Shown: positions 36,412-45,203 of the stretch, piece by piece | Layout: each line of letters begins with the position of its first letter | Numbering within the stretch: the stretch's first letter is position 1 | Assembly: GCA_021781815.1 (NCBI GenBank) | Contig: JAJXWB010000007.1 | Coordinates: 95,623 to 159,622, forward strand | Direction of reading: 5' to 3' | DNA length: 64,000 bases | DNA from: Pseudomonadota bacterium | Lineage (GTDB): Bacteria > Pseudomonadota > Alphaproteobacteria > Rhizobiales > Beijerinckiaceae | Made by a program: the position numbers and the translations under genes | The notes under the pieces: generated by a model | Databases searched by the model: none | Seen by the model: only the letters and a program-made list of their open reading frames with translations | What the model was told of the DNA's origin: nothing

Positions 36412-36424
36412 TCTCGACACAAGA
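36412..36424. promoter_or_regulatory. candidate LysR box (T-N11-A) upstream of lysR
   Basis: TCTCGACACAAGA has a TCT/AGA dyad with the T-N11-A spacing of LysR-type operators and lies 50 bp before ATG 36474. A near-identical copy (one base different) sits between the divergent binding-protein genes at 41303-41315. Confidence 0.5.
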
Positions 36425-36473
36425 AGAAAAGCCTGCAAGATTGCCCTTCACCTTTCGCGATTTGAGTAAAATT

Positions 36474-37361
36474 ATGGACACGCTTCTCAATATCAAGGCC
36501 TTTCTGGCGACGGTGCGGGAAGGCAGTTTTTCCGGCGCGGCGCGACGGCTCGGCGTCGCGCCCTCGGTCATCGTCAAGCGCATCAACCGGCTCGAGGATC
36601 AGATGCACGCGCGATTGTTCGTGCGCTCGACGCGGAAGCTGACGCTGACGGATACCGGCGAGCGCTCGGAGACACGGTTCCGCGCGATCGTTGCGGAGGT
36701 GGAAGACGCTCTGGAAAGCGGGCGCTCTGTATCGCGCGGCGTCGAGGGCCATCTGCGCATCAAGTGCCCGACGACGCTGACGATCATGTATGTCGGCGAC
36801 GTGCTCGCGGAATTCCAGCTCGCCCATCCCAATGTCAGTATCGAGGTCGCCCTGATCGACCGCTCCGTCAACCCGGTCGAGGAAGGCTTCGACATCGCGA
36901 TCGGCGCGCTGCCGGCCTCCTATTCCAACGTGCTCGACGAACCGCTGTGCGCCTACCCGCGCGTCGTCTGCGCGGCGCCCTCCTATATCGCGCAGCGCGG
37001 CGAGCCGACGCATCCGCGCGACCTGATCGAGCACGATTGCCTCACATTCCTTGCGACCGGCACGACCTGGTCGTTCCAGAGCCCCCGCGGCGTTATCGAC
37101 GTGGAGGTGCGCTCACGCTTCAACGTCAACGACAGCCAGGTCCTGCACGCCGCCGCGCGCAAGGGGCTGGGCGTCGCCACGATCGCGAAATATATCGCGC
37201 GGGATTCGATCGCGTCAGGCGAATTGAAGCCGTTGTTGACCGACTATCCCGTGCCGGAACTGTGGCTGAAAGCGCTGGTGCCGCACAATCGCAGCCAGAA
37301 GCCCGCCGTGCAGAGCCTGCTGCGCTGGCTGAAGACGAGCGCTCAACTGCCGCTGGCGTGA
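36474..37361 (+). CDS. LysR-family regulator
   Basis: The 295-residue protein from ATG 36474 starts MDTLLNIKAFLATVREGSFS, the usual LysR winged helix opening, with recognition helix around AARRLGVAPSVIVKRINRLE, followed by a PBP2-like effector domain. It is divergent from the AcnX operon and convergent with the ABC ATPase gene, whose 3' end it overlaps by 19 bp. The shared boxes at 36412 and 41303 suggest it controls itself and the two binding-protein genes to the right. An in-frame ATG at 36402 would put the box inside the gene and is less likely. Confidence 0.9.
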   Translation: MDTLLNIKAFLATVREGSFSGAARRLGVAPSVIVKRINRLEDQMHARLFVRSTRKLTLTDTGERSETRFRAIVAEVEDALESGRSVSRGVEGHLRIKCPTTLTIMYVGDVLAEFQLAHPNVSIEVALIDRSVNPVEEGFDIAIGALPASYSNVLDEPLCAYPRVVCAAPSYIAQRGEPTHPRDLIEHDCLTFLATGTTWSFQSPRGVIDVEVRSRFNVNDSQVLHAAARKGLGVATIAKYIARDSIASGELKPLLTDYPVPELWLKALVPHNRSQKPAVQSLLRWLKTSAQLPLA

Positions 37362-38446
37362 TCGGGCGGCACGACCCAGACTCCTTCTTCGCCTGTCCAG
37401 AACTGCGTCTGCGCGCCGACCGCGAACGAAGCCAGCGCCGGCGCCTCGACGCGCAGGAGCCCGCTCGCGGTCGCGATGTGGAGGGAGCGCGTCGCGCCGC
37501 GAAACACCGACGCCTGGACTTCGCCTTTCCAGACCGCAGCGCCGGACGGCGCGTCGCCCCAGCGAATGTTTTCGGGCCGGACGATCGCCAACGCGGGCTC
37601 TCCGACCGCAAAATCGCGCGCCGCGCAGCCGCCGCCAGACCATGTTTCGCCGTCGAGCGAGAGCCTGAAGCAATCTCCATCGCGCTGGCAGGCGGTCACA
37701 CGCGCCGCCAGCAGATTCGGCGCGCCGAAGAAACTCGCCACAGCCGCGCTCGCGGGTCGACGATAGAGATCTTCCGGCGGCCCGATCTGCAGGGCGCGCC
37801 CACCGTGCATCACGACGACGCGGTCGGACAGCGCCATCGCCTCGCTCTGGTCGTGAGTGACGTACAGCGTCGCGATGTTCAGGCGCTTCTGCAAGGCGCG
37901 AAACTCGTCGCCGGTCTGCGCGCGCAAGCGGGCGTCGAGATTGCTCAGGGGCTCATCGAGCAGCAGCACCGTCGGCTCGAACACCAACGCGCGCGCGATG
38001 GCGACACGCTGTTGCTGCCCGCCCGACAGCGCAGTCGCCGGACGGTCGACGAAGCGATCCATCTCAACCAGCCGCAGCGCGGCGGCGACCTTCGTGGCGA
38101 TCTCCGCCTTCGGACGACGGCGGATCTGCAAGGGATAGGCGACATTGCCGAACACGCTCATGTGCGGCCAGATCGCATAGGACTGGAAAACCATGCCGAG
38201 CCGCCGCCGCTCGGCCGGCGCGTGGATGTTGCGCTCCGCATCCTCGACGATTTCGCCATCGATCGAAATGCGTCCGGAGGTTGCGCGCTCCAGCCCGGCG
38301 ACCATGCGCAGCGTCGTCGTCTTGCCGCAGCCGGACGCGCCGAGCAGCGTCACGAACTCGCCGCGCCGCACAGCCAGATCGACGTCGTCGACCGCGACGA
38401 AGCCGCCGAACTTGCGACTGACCTTTTCGAGAACGACCTCGACCAT
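37343..38446 (-). CDS. ABC ATPase, Fe3+/putrescine/thiamine class (FbpC/PotA-like)
   Basis: The 367-residue ATPase has Walker A GASGCGKTT, signature LSGGQQQRVAIARAL, Walker B VLLLDEPLSNLDARLR and a C-terminal TOBE-type regulatory domain (from about residue 240). This class powers import of iron, polyamines, thiamine or 2-aminoethylphosphonate. It is the last gene of a three-gene - strand operon behind the fused permease and the binding protein. Confidence 0.92.
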   Translation of the reverse strand: MVEVVLEKVSRKFGGFVAVDDVDLAVRRGEFVTLLGASGCGKTTTLRMVAGLERATSGRISIDGEIVEDAERNIHAPAERRRLGMVFQSYAIWPHMSVFGNVAYPLQIRRRPKAEIATKVAAALRLVEMDRFVDRPATALSGGQQQRVAIARALVFEPTVLLLDEPLSNLDARLRAQTGDEFRALQKRLNIATLYVTHDQSEAMALSDRVVVMHGGRALQIGPPEDLYRRPASAAVASFFGAPNLLAARVTACQRDGDCFRLSLDGETWSGGGCAARDFAVGEPALAIVRPENIRWGDAPSGAAVWKGEVQASVFRGATRSLHIATASGLLRVEAPALASFAVGAQTQFWTGEEGVWVVPPDHASGS

Positions 38447-38448
38447 AT

Positions 38449-40179
38449 TTAACCCGTCGCAACGGCGCGCGCGAGAAATCGCGCCTGCGCCCATCTGAAC
38501 AGCAGCACCAGCGCCATCGTGCACAGGCCGACGACGCTCACGACTTCCGACTGGCCGTTGCCCCACAGGCGCAGCAGGACGACCGAAAGGACTTCCGAGC
38601 CGGCGGAATACAGCAGGATCGACGCGCTGAGCTCGCGCATGATGCCGAAGAAAGTCAGCACCCAGCCGACCGCGAACGAGGGCCACGACAGCGCAACGAC
38701 AATGCTCCAGAGCGTGCGCCAGAAACCTGCGCCGTGCACGCGGGCGCACTCCTCCAGATCATATGCAAGTTGATGATAGGAGGACGACATGACGCGCGTC
38801 GACAGCGGCGTTCCCAGCGCGACATAGGCGATGAGCAGCGCCCAGATCGTACCGTAGATCGACACCGGCCCCGGCAACAGCGCGAAGCCCCAGAGAAACC
38901 CGACGCCGAGCACCATGCCCGGCATCATCCACGGCAGCCACGCGAGAATGTCGACGATGCGCCGTCCCTGCCAGCGTGTGCGCACGCTTACATAGGCGAC
39001 GATCCCGCCGAGGATCATCGTCAGCGTGGCGCCCGCAAGGCCGAGCGCAAGCGTGTTGAGGAAGCCGCGGCGGATGTCGGAATTGTCGAACGCCTCTGTC
39101 CAGTGATCCAGCGTCAGCATGTCCCACGAATAGAAGCCGAAGAAGCGAAACATCGATCCCGCCAGCAATTGCCCGACCGGAAGAACGACGGCGACGACGA
39201 AGAACAATACGCAAATCGCGAACGTCGCCCATCGCCAAGGCCCGAGCTTGATCAGGCGCGGCGCATAGGCCTTGCCGGTCACCGTCTGGAAGCTGCGGGC
39301 GCCGAGCAGCCTCCATTGCCAGAACACGAGCAGGCACATCAGCGCCAGCACCGCGAAGCTCATGGCGGTGGCGAACTCATATTCGGGAACCGAGCGCTGG
39401 TTAATCGAATCGTAGATCAGCGTCGTCACCACCTGGATTTTGACGGGCGTGCCGAAGAACAGCGGCGATTCGAAATTCTCGAGCCCGCGAATGAAGCTGA
39501 GAAGAAAGCCGGTCGTCAACGCCGGCAGCATCAGGGTAAGCGTGATGCGGCGCAGCGTCTGCCCCTGCGAGGCGCCGCACATGCGGCTCGCTTCCTCCAA
39601 GCTCGGATCCATCGCCCGGAACGCCTCGACGATGAACAGGAACAGGAACGGCGTCGAATATTGCATCATGTGCCAGACGACGCCGCCATAGGAATAGACG
39701 TTGAACAGCGCCGCTTGCGATCCCGTGATCCAGCGCCACGCCTGGTTGACCGCGCCGACCTGCGGATTGCCAAGCATGCCCCAGGCCATCGCCGTGAGGA
39801 TCGGCGGGATGAAGAAGGGCAGCGTCACCAGCGCTTCGAGTACGCCGCGCGCCGGCGTGTCGGTGCGCGCGACGATCCAGGCGAGCAGCGCCGCGAGCGC
39901 CAGCGAGGGAATGGTCTTGGCCAAGGATATGCCGACCGTGTTGAGCAGGACAAGTCCGGTCTCTGACGTGAAGACCTCGCGGTAACCGGCAAGATCGAAG
40001 GCGCCTGCGACGCCCGGCGGCGTCGTGTGAAAGCTGCCGAACAGCAGCATGGAAACCGGATAGAGCGACAGGAAGGCGAGCAGCGCGATCAGGGCAGCCA
40101 TGCCGAACGTGCGGCTGTAGCGCAGGCGCAACGAAGCCAGCGCGCCGGGCCCACTCCGCCGTTCGTCGACTGCGCTCAT
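38449..40179 (-). CDS. fused two-domain ABC permease (FbpB-like)
   Basis: The 576-residue protein has about twelve membrane helices in two homologous halves, each with an EAA-type coupling loop (around EEASRMCGASQGQTLRRI in the first and EECARVHGAGFWRTLW in the second). One such fused chain replaces the two permease subunits in FbpB-type iron importers. It starts on the stop of the binding-protein gene (4-bp overlap). Confidence 0.92.
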   Translation of the reverse strand: MSAVDERRSGPGALASLRLRYSRTFGMAALIALLAFLSLYPVSMLLFGSFHTTPPGVAGAFDLAGYREVFTSETGLVLLNTVGISLAKTIPSLALAALLAWIVARTDTPARGVLEALVTLPFFIPPILTAMAWGMLGNPQVGAVNQAWRWITGSQAALFNVYSYGGVVWHMMQYSTPFLFLFIVEAFRAMDPSLEEASRMCGASQGQTLRRITLTLMLPALTTGFLLSFIRGLENFESPLFFGTPVKIQVVTTLIYDSINQRSVPEYEFATAMSFAVLALMCLLVFWQWRLLGARSFQTVTGKAYAPRLIKLGPWRWATFAICVLFFVVAVVLPVGQLLAGSMFRFFGFYSWDMLTLDHWTEAFDNSDIRRGFLNTLALGLAGATLTMILGGIVAYVSVRTRWQGRRIVDILAWLPWMMPGMVLGVGFLWGFALLPGPVSIYGTIWALLIAYVALGTPLSTRVMSSSYHQLAYDLEECARVHGAGFWRTLWSIVVALSWPSFAVGWVLTFFGIMRELSASILLYSAGSEVLSVVLLRLWGNGQSEVVSVVGLCTMALVLLFRWAQARFLARAVATG

Positions 40180-41201
40180 TTGTAGATCTTGCGGGCGAGT
40201 TCCATCATGCCCGGCCGCTCGGCCAGGGTCGCCGCGCCCATTAGCTTTGATTCCGCGAATGGCCTTGCGTCGGCGTTCGCGCGTTCGACGATTCCCCCGA
40301 TCACCGGCGCGTTCCAGGCGTTGGCATAGACGAGCTGCGACTCGGCTTCGAGAAAATGATTGACGAGAAGGCGCGCGGTGTTGGGGTGCGGCGCGTTGCG
40401 CAACAACGCGAATTCGAGCAGCGCATAGGGCGCGCCTTCGACGGGCGCGACCACCTTGACCGGCAGGCCCTTCAGGTCCGAGGCGAATGCGAACACCTGC
40501 GGAATATAGAAGGCGTACTCGCCACGCGCGACGCGACGCGCGTCGTTGCGCATGTCGCGGCTGAACACCAGCTGCTGCCTGGCGAGCTTTTCATGGAAGC
40601 CCGCGGGCATTTCCTTGTGCAGCACCGCGAACATCGTGCTGCCGCTGCCGAGCGGCCGCATGTCGTCCGAAAGAATCTTGCCCTTCCATTTCGGGTCGAG
40701 CAGGTCGCTCCACGATTTCGGCTGCTCCTCAGGCTTGACGAGTTGCGTGTTCACGAGGATGCCGAACGCCTGAATGTAGGCGGGAACGGCGAAATCGGTC
40801 GTCGCGAACGGCTGGCGCAGGTTGGCGGCGTTCGGGACGGCCGGAAATTTCTGCACGTATTTGTCGGCGACGACCTGTTCCTCGATCATCGTGCTCGAAA
40901 TAAGTTCGACGTCGCCGATGAAACGGCCGGCCGCCTGTTCGGTGCGGATGCGTTCGACGAGTTCGCTCGCCCGCAGATCGAGGCTCTCGACCTTGATCCC
41001 GTACTTCCTCTCGAAGGCCCGGACGACTTCATTGTAGTAGGGGGCGCCGAGCGCCATGCTGTAGACGACGACCGAGCCTTCCTTTTTCGCGGCTTGGACC
41101 ACGCTGGACCAATCCGAAACCTGCGCCTGCGCCGGAGCGGCCGTCACGAGCGCGCCGGCCATTGCAAAGGCGAGCGCCGCCAGTCGTATCTTCGCCGCCA
41201 T
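40176..41201 (-). CDS. periplasmic binding protein of the FbpABC-like importer
   Basis: From ATG 41201 the product is 341 residues with a Sec signal (AALAFAMAGALVTAAPAQAQ) and the extracellular-binding family 1/Fbp-like fold: VVQAAKKEGSVVVYSMA, DPKWKGKILSDDMR and VARGEYAFYIPQ. Iron is one possible ligand; the same class also binds phosphonates or thiamine. A close paralogue is transcribed in the opposite direction from the same 223-bp intergenic region. Confidence 0.9.
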   Translation of the reverse strand: MAAKIRLAALAFAMAGALVTAAPAQAQVSDWSSVVQAAKKEGSVVVYSMALGAPYYNEVVRAFERKYGIKVESLDLRASELVERIRTEQAAGRFIGDVELISSTMIEEQVVADKYVQKFPAVPNAANLRQPFATTDFAVPAYIQAFGILVNTQLVKPEEQPKSWSDLLDPKWKGKILSDDMRPLGSGSTMFAVLHKEMPAGFHEKLARQQLVFSRDMRNDARRVARGEYAFYIPQVFAFASDLKGLPVKVVAPVEGAPYALLEFALLRNAPHPNTARLLVNHFLEAESQLVYANAWNAPVIGGIVERANADARPFAESKLMGAATLAERPGMMELARKIYK

Positions 41202-41302
41202 CGCGTTCTCCCGGTCACTCTTATTGCTTATGGCCGGAGTGTCGGCGCCGCCGCTTTCATTGTCAATGAGCGACAAAAGGCGTGAAAATATTCGCCTATC
41301 TA

Positions 41303-41315
41303 TCTCGAAACAAGA
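41303..41315. promoter_or_regulatory. candidate LysR box between divergent binding-protein genes
   Basis: TCTCGAAACAAGA matches the box before lysR (TCTCGACACAAGA) at 12 of 13 bases and has the same TCT/AGA dyad with T-N11-A spacing. It is about 100 bp from each of the two flanking start codons, so one bound dimer could affect both directions. Confidence 0.5.
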
Positions 41316-41424
41316 AAACTGATCGCGCGAGAACAGGGCTTCGCGAGAACGCGGCGGCCTCCTAGCATGGCCAAAAACGTGGGGCGCCGAAACGCTCCGC
41401 CATAATCGGGAGAGACGCCGCGCC

Positions 41425-42459
41425 ATGTCATTTCGCATCGACGCCTCGGCAGCGCGGATCGCGTGCGTGTTCGCCCTCGCGACATTTGCCTTTCTGGCGC
41501 CCGGCGCCGGCCGCGCGACGGAACCGGACGTCGCGCTCGTCGCCGCCGCGAAGAAGGACGGCAAGCTCGTCTTCTACGCCTCCTTTCTCGGCACGAAATT
41601 CCATCTCGAAATCATCAAGGGCTTCGAGCGAAAATATGGGATCCCCGTCGAATTGCTCGACGTCCGCGCCAGCGAGATGCGCGAACGCATCCGCACCGAA
41701 CAGACGACCGGCAGATTTATCGGGGATATCGTGCAGAACGGCGCCGCGACCTTGTTGCGCCAGGAGCGCGAGGGTGAATTGCAGCCGCACGGCGGCGTGC
41801 CGAACGCGGCCAACCTGATCGATGGACAGTCAGCGACCGACATTCGCGTGCCGAACTACATGCTGATCTACGGCGTGCTGGTGAACACCTCGCTCGTCAA
41901 GCCCGAGGACGAACCGAAATCCTGGAACGATCTGGCCGACCCCAAATGGAAGGGCAAGATCCTGTCCGACGACATGCGGGCGATCGGCGGCGGCCAGGTG
42001 ATGTTCTCGGCGCTGGCGGACGCGATGGGCAAAGACTACCTGCGCAAGCTCGGCAGCCAGGAGATCGCCTTCAGCCGCGACGTCGGCGCCGACGAACGCC
42101 GCGTCGCGCGCGGCGAATATCCCCTGCGCATTCCCCAGCTCGTATCGAACTACCTGCTGCTGAAGGGCCTGCCGGTGAAGTTCGTGATGCCCAGCGAAGG
42201 CGCGCCCTACATCCGCTTCGACATGGCGATCCTGAAAGGCGCGCCGCACCTGGCCGCCGCCAAGCTGTTCATGAACTATTACCTGAGCGAGGAAGCGCAA
42301 TTGCTCTATGCGCAGGGCGGTCTCGTGCCGCTGGCGCGCGGCGTCATCGACAAGGTCGACCCGGCGCTGCGCGCGCTGGAACAGTCGAAGCTGATGGGGA
42401 CGACCGATCCCGACACGCAGGATTCCATGCTGGCGCTGGCGCGCGAAACCTTCAAATAG
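41425..42459 (+). CDS. second Fbp-like binding protein, paralogue without own permease
   Basis: The 344-residue precursor has a signal peptide (AARIACVFALATFAFLAPGA, cut about RAT) and is plainly related along its length to the 40176-41201 product; both have the DPKWKGKILSDDMR block and VARGEY. No ATPase or permease follows; instead a dehydratase gene starts 13 bp downstream. It may share the divergent importer or feed the dehydratase with substrate. Duplication followed by change of specificity is the likely origin. Confidence 0.88.
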   Translation: MSFRIDASAARIACVFALATFAFLAPGAGRATEPDVALVAAAKKDGKLVFYASFLGTKFHLEIIKGFERKYGIPVELLDVRASEMRERIRTEQTTGRFIGDIVQNGAATLLRQEREGELQPHGGVPNAANLIDGQSATDIRVPNYMLIYGVLVNTSLVKPEDEPKSWNDLADPKWKGKILSDDMRAIGGGQVMFSALADAMGKDYLRKLGSQEIAFSRDVGADERRVARGEYPLRIPQLVSNYLLLKGLPVKFVMPSEGAPYIRFDMAILKGAPHLAAAKLFMNYYLSEEAQLLYAQGGLVPLARGVIDKVDPALRALEQSKLMGTTDPDTQDSMLALARETFK

Positions 42460-42472
42460 ATCGGAACTGACG

Positions 42473-44158
42473 ATGGCAAAACTGCGCAGCAATTTCGAGA
42501 TCGGCACGTCGGCCTGGGCGGTGCGCAGGGCGCAATGGCGGGCGCTCGGCCTGACCGACGCCGACATGGAAAAGCCAAAGATCGCAGTCGTCAATTCCTC
42601 GTCGGAGCTGGCGATCTGCTTCAGCCACCTCGATGGCGTGGCCGAGGTCGTGAAGACGGCGATCCAGAAGGCCGGCGGCCTGCCGTTCGAAATCCGCACG
42701 ACCGCGCCGAGTGACTTCATCCACACGGCCGGTCGTCGCGGCACATACATCCTGCCGGCGCGCGACCTGATCGTGAACGACATCGAGGTGCAGGTCGAAG
42801 GCGCGCTCCTCGACGGCATGATCGTGCTAGCCTCCTGCGACAAGACCGCGCCCGGCCAGCTGATGGCCGCCGCACGGCTGAACATTCCGACCATCGTCGT
42901 CATCTGCGGCTATCAGCCGAGCGGCATGCTGAACAACAAGCATGTCGACATCGAGGACGTCTTCCTCCACGCGGGCTACCACGTTGCGGGCAAGCTCAGC
43001 CTCGAGGAACTGACAGCGATGAGCGAGAACGCCATCAAGGGACCGGGCGTGTGTTCGGGCATGGGAACGGCCAATTCCATGCATATCGTCTGCGAGGCGC
43101 TGGGCATGACCCTTCCGGGCGCTGCGCCCGTACTGGCCAATTCGCCGCGCATGTTCGATTTCGCGCGCCGCTCGGGCGAACGGATCGTGCAGATGATTTG
43201 GGACGACATTCGCCCGCGCGACATCTTGACGAAGAGCGCGTTCGTCAATGCGGCCAAGGTCACGCTCAGCCTGGCGGCGTCGATCAACACCGTGAAGCAT
43301 CTGCAGGGCATCGCGACCGAGGCGGGTTGCGATGTCGACGTGCTCAAGGCTTTCGAGGAGAATGCCGAGACGATCCCGTTCCTGACGGCGGTCCGGCCGA
43401 TCGGCGAGACGTCGATCGAAGGTCTCGAGGCCGCCGGCGGCGCGCATTCCCTGATGAAGCGGCTGGAGCCGCTGCTCGACACGTCCGCGCGCACGGTATC
43501 CGGCGGCACGCTCGCCGACGACCTGCGCGACGCGACAATTCCGGACGAGGCGACGATCCCGCCGCTCGACCAACCTCTCTCACACAGGCCGGGCATCGTC
43601 GTGGTGCGCGGCACGCTCGCGCCCGACGGCGCCATCATCAAGATGGGCCTGCGCTATGATCGCGCGCTGCAGTTCCGAGGGCCGTCAAAGGTCTATTCCT
43701 ACGCCGACCAGGCGATTGCGGCGATGAAGCGCGGCGAGATCGTCTCCGGCGACGTCATCCTGCTCAGCGGAATCGGCGTGAGGGGCGCGCCGGGCATGGG
43801 CATGGCCTCGCGCCTCGTATTTGCGCTGGAAGGCGCCGGTCTCGACGTCGCCGTCGTGACGGACGGCCAATTGTCCGGTCTCGTCAACAAGGGGCTCGTC
43901 GTCGGCGAGGTGACGCCGGAGGCGGTGACCGGCGGGCCGCTGGGGCTGGTTCGCGAGGGCGACATCATCAGCATCGACATCGAAACCCGAAAGGTCGACC
44001 TGGAAATTTCCGCTGATGAATTCGCGCGCCGCCGGGCTGCCTTCACGCCGCCGCCGGAAGCGACGGATCACAGCTGGACATCGATCTACCAGCGCTCGGT
44101 GCGCCCGCTGTCGGTCGGCGCCACGCTCGTCGGCGAAGCGCCGGCGGACAAGCCGTGA
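42473..44158 (+). CDS. IlvD/Edd-family dehydratase
   Basis: This 561-residue protein belongs to the dihydroxy-acid dehydratase family (IlvD, Edd, sugar-acid dehydratases). Likely Fe-S ligands are Cys49 (AICFSHL), Cys122 (ASCDKTAPGQLM) and Cys194 (GPGVCSGMGTANSMH); Lys124 of the CDKT motif is also present. The third ligand arrangement fits [2Fe-2S] sugar-acid dehydratases as well as IlvD. Its place right after a binding-protein gene, far from other ilv genes, argues for a catabolic role on an imported sugar acid rather than isoleucine/valine synthesis. The specific substrate is not known. Confidence 0.88.
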   Translation: MAKLRSNFEIGTSAWAVRRAQWRALGLTDADMEKPKIAVVNSSSELAICFSHLDGVAEVVKTAIQKAGGLPFEIRTTAPSDFIHTAGRRGTYILPARDLIVNDIEVQVEGALLDGMIVLASCDKTAPGQLMAAARLNIPTIVVICGYQPSGMLNNKHVDIEDVFLHAGYHVAGKLSLEELTAMSENAIKGPGVCSGMGTANSMHIVCEALGMTLPGAAPVLANSPRMFDFARRSGERIVQMIWDDIRPRDILTKSAFVNAAKVTLSLAASINTVKHLQGIATEAGCDVDVLKAFEENAETIPFLTAVRPIGETSIEGLEAAGGAHSLMKRLEPLLDTSARTVSGGTLADDLRDATIPDEATIPPLDQPLSHRPGIVVVRGTLAPDGAIIKMGLRYDRALQFRGPSKVYSYADQAIAAMKRGEIVSGDVILLSGIGVRGAPGMGMASRLVFALEGAGLDVAVVTDGQLSGLVNKGLVVGEVTPEAVTGGPLGLVREGDIISIDIETRKVDLEISADEFARRRAAFTPPPEATDHSWTSIYQRSVRPLSVGATLVGEAPADKP

Positions 44159-44173
44159 GCCGCGCAATGCTCG

Positions 44174-44560
44174 GTCAAATCGTACGCAGCGCCTGGCTCT
44201 GGAACGGCTGCTTCGCCAGCCCGACCATCCGATCGAAGATCTCCGGTTGCTCCCGTAGCGTCTCGACCGATCCGTAAAAGGCGGCGCGCCGCGTTCCAGA
44301 ATCAGAACGCGATCGACGAATTCCATGACGACATCGACGTTCTGCTCCACCAGCATGCAGCGGATTCCGGTCTCCATCGCCATTTGCGCGATGGCGTCCA
44401 TAAGTTCCTCGGCGACCTGCGCACCAGCCCCTCGAGCGGTTCGTCGAGCAGCAGCCGTTTCGGTTCGGTCGCGAGCGTACGGGCTACCGACAGCATCTGC
44501 TGCTCGCCGCCCGACAGGGCGGCGACGCCATTGTCGCGACGCTCGCGAAGGCGCCGGAAC
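44174..44560 (-). pseudogene. livF-type ABC ATPase remnant, two frameshifts
   Basis: On the minus strand the pieces read RRDNGVAALSGGEQQMLSVA with ATEPKRLLLDEPLEGL, then in another frame AEELMDAIAQMAMETG and CMLVEQNVDVVMEFVDRVLI, then in a third AFYGSVETLREQPEIFDRMV up to a natural TGA at 44174-44176. This is the last half of a LivF ATPase (signature, Walker B, end) broken by frameshifts near 44430 and 44285. The Walker A half is gone; at 44560 the sequence is fused to a GMC oxidoreductase remnant. Confidence 0.85.
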
Positions 44561-44562
44561 GC

Positions 44563-45180
44563 TCACTTCCCGGGAAGCAGGTTCCCTCGCGTCCGAAATC
44601 TGACTGCAACTCCGACGCGCTCGTTGTCGCCGCGGTTGAAATCCAGCGTTTCCGGGATTCCTGCCTGTATCGCGACGCGCTTCCAAGCTTTCAGGATATA
44701 CCAGCGCTCGGGCGTGTCGGACACGCCGAGCTTGCCGCCACCCGCATGCGCCTCGTGACTGCCCGCGTGCGGATGATGGTCCTCGAACCGTTTGAAGAAC
44801 GGCAACACATCGTCCCACGCCCAGCCGGGATTACCGATTGCCGCCACAGATCATAGTCGCGCGCGACGCCGCGGATGTAGACCATGACGTTGATCGACGA
44901 CGAGCCGCCGAGCCCCTTGCCACGGTGCGCCGGCGTCACGCGATCGTCGGCGAAGGGCTCGGGTTCGCTCTTGAATCCCCAACTGTACCGCGAGTCAGCC
45001 AGCAGCCGGCCCAGACCTACAGGCGTCTGCACCCAGAATGAATCGTCGTCGCCGCCCGCCTCCGGCAGAAGGACGCTGGCCGGGGGTCATTCGACAGACG
45101 GTTGGCGAGAACGCAACCAGCCGACCCGGCCCGACGATGACGTAGTCGAACGCACCGATGCTCTCGACAGACGCGCTCAT
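44563..45180 (-). pseudogene. GMC-family oxidoreductase remnant, several frameshifts
   Basis: From ATG 45180 the pieces read SVESIGAFDYVIVGPG, then in shifting frames AGCVLANRLSNDP, SFWVQTPVGLG, HRGKGLGGSSSINVMVYIRG, GNPGWAWDDVLPFFKRFEDH and LDFNRGDNERVGV. This is the N-terminal third of a choline-dehydrogenase-like GMC flavoenzyme (FAD motif, GGSSSIN signature). At least three frameshifts (near 45100, 45055 and 44840) and a truncation at about residue 190 inactivate it. Confidence 0.88.
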
Positions 45181-45203
45181 CCCGGGCGTCCCGCGCGGCA
45201 CGG

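Noticed and set aside
42473..44158. Biosynthetic ilvD
   Set aside because: Context is a binding-protein gene and importer, not branched-chain biosynthesis; kept as a family-level call only.
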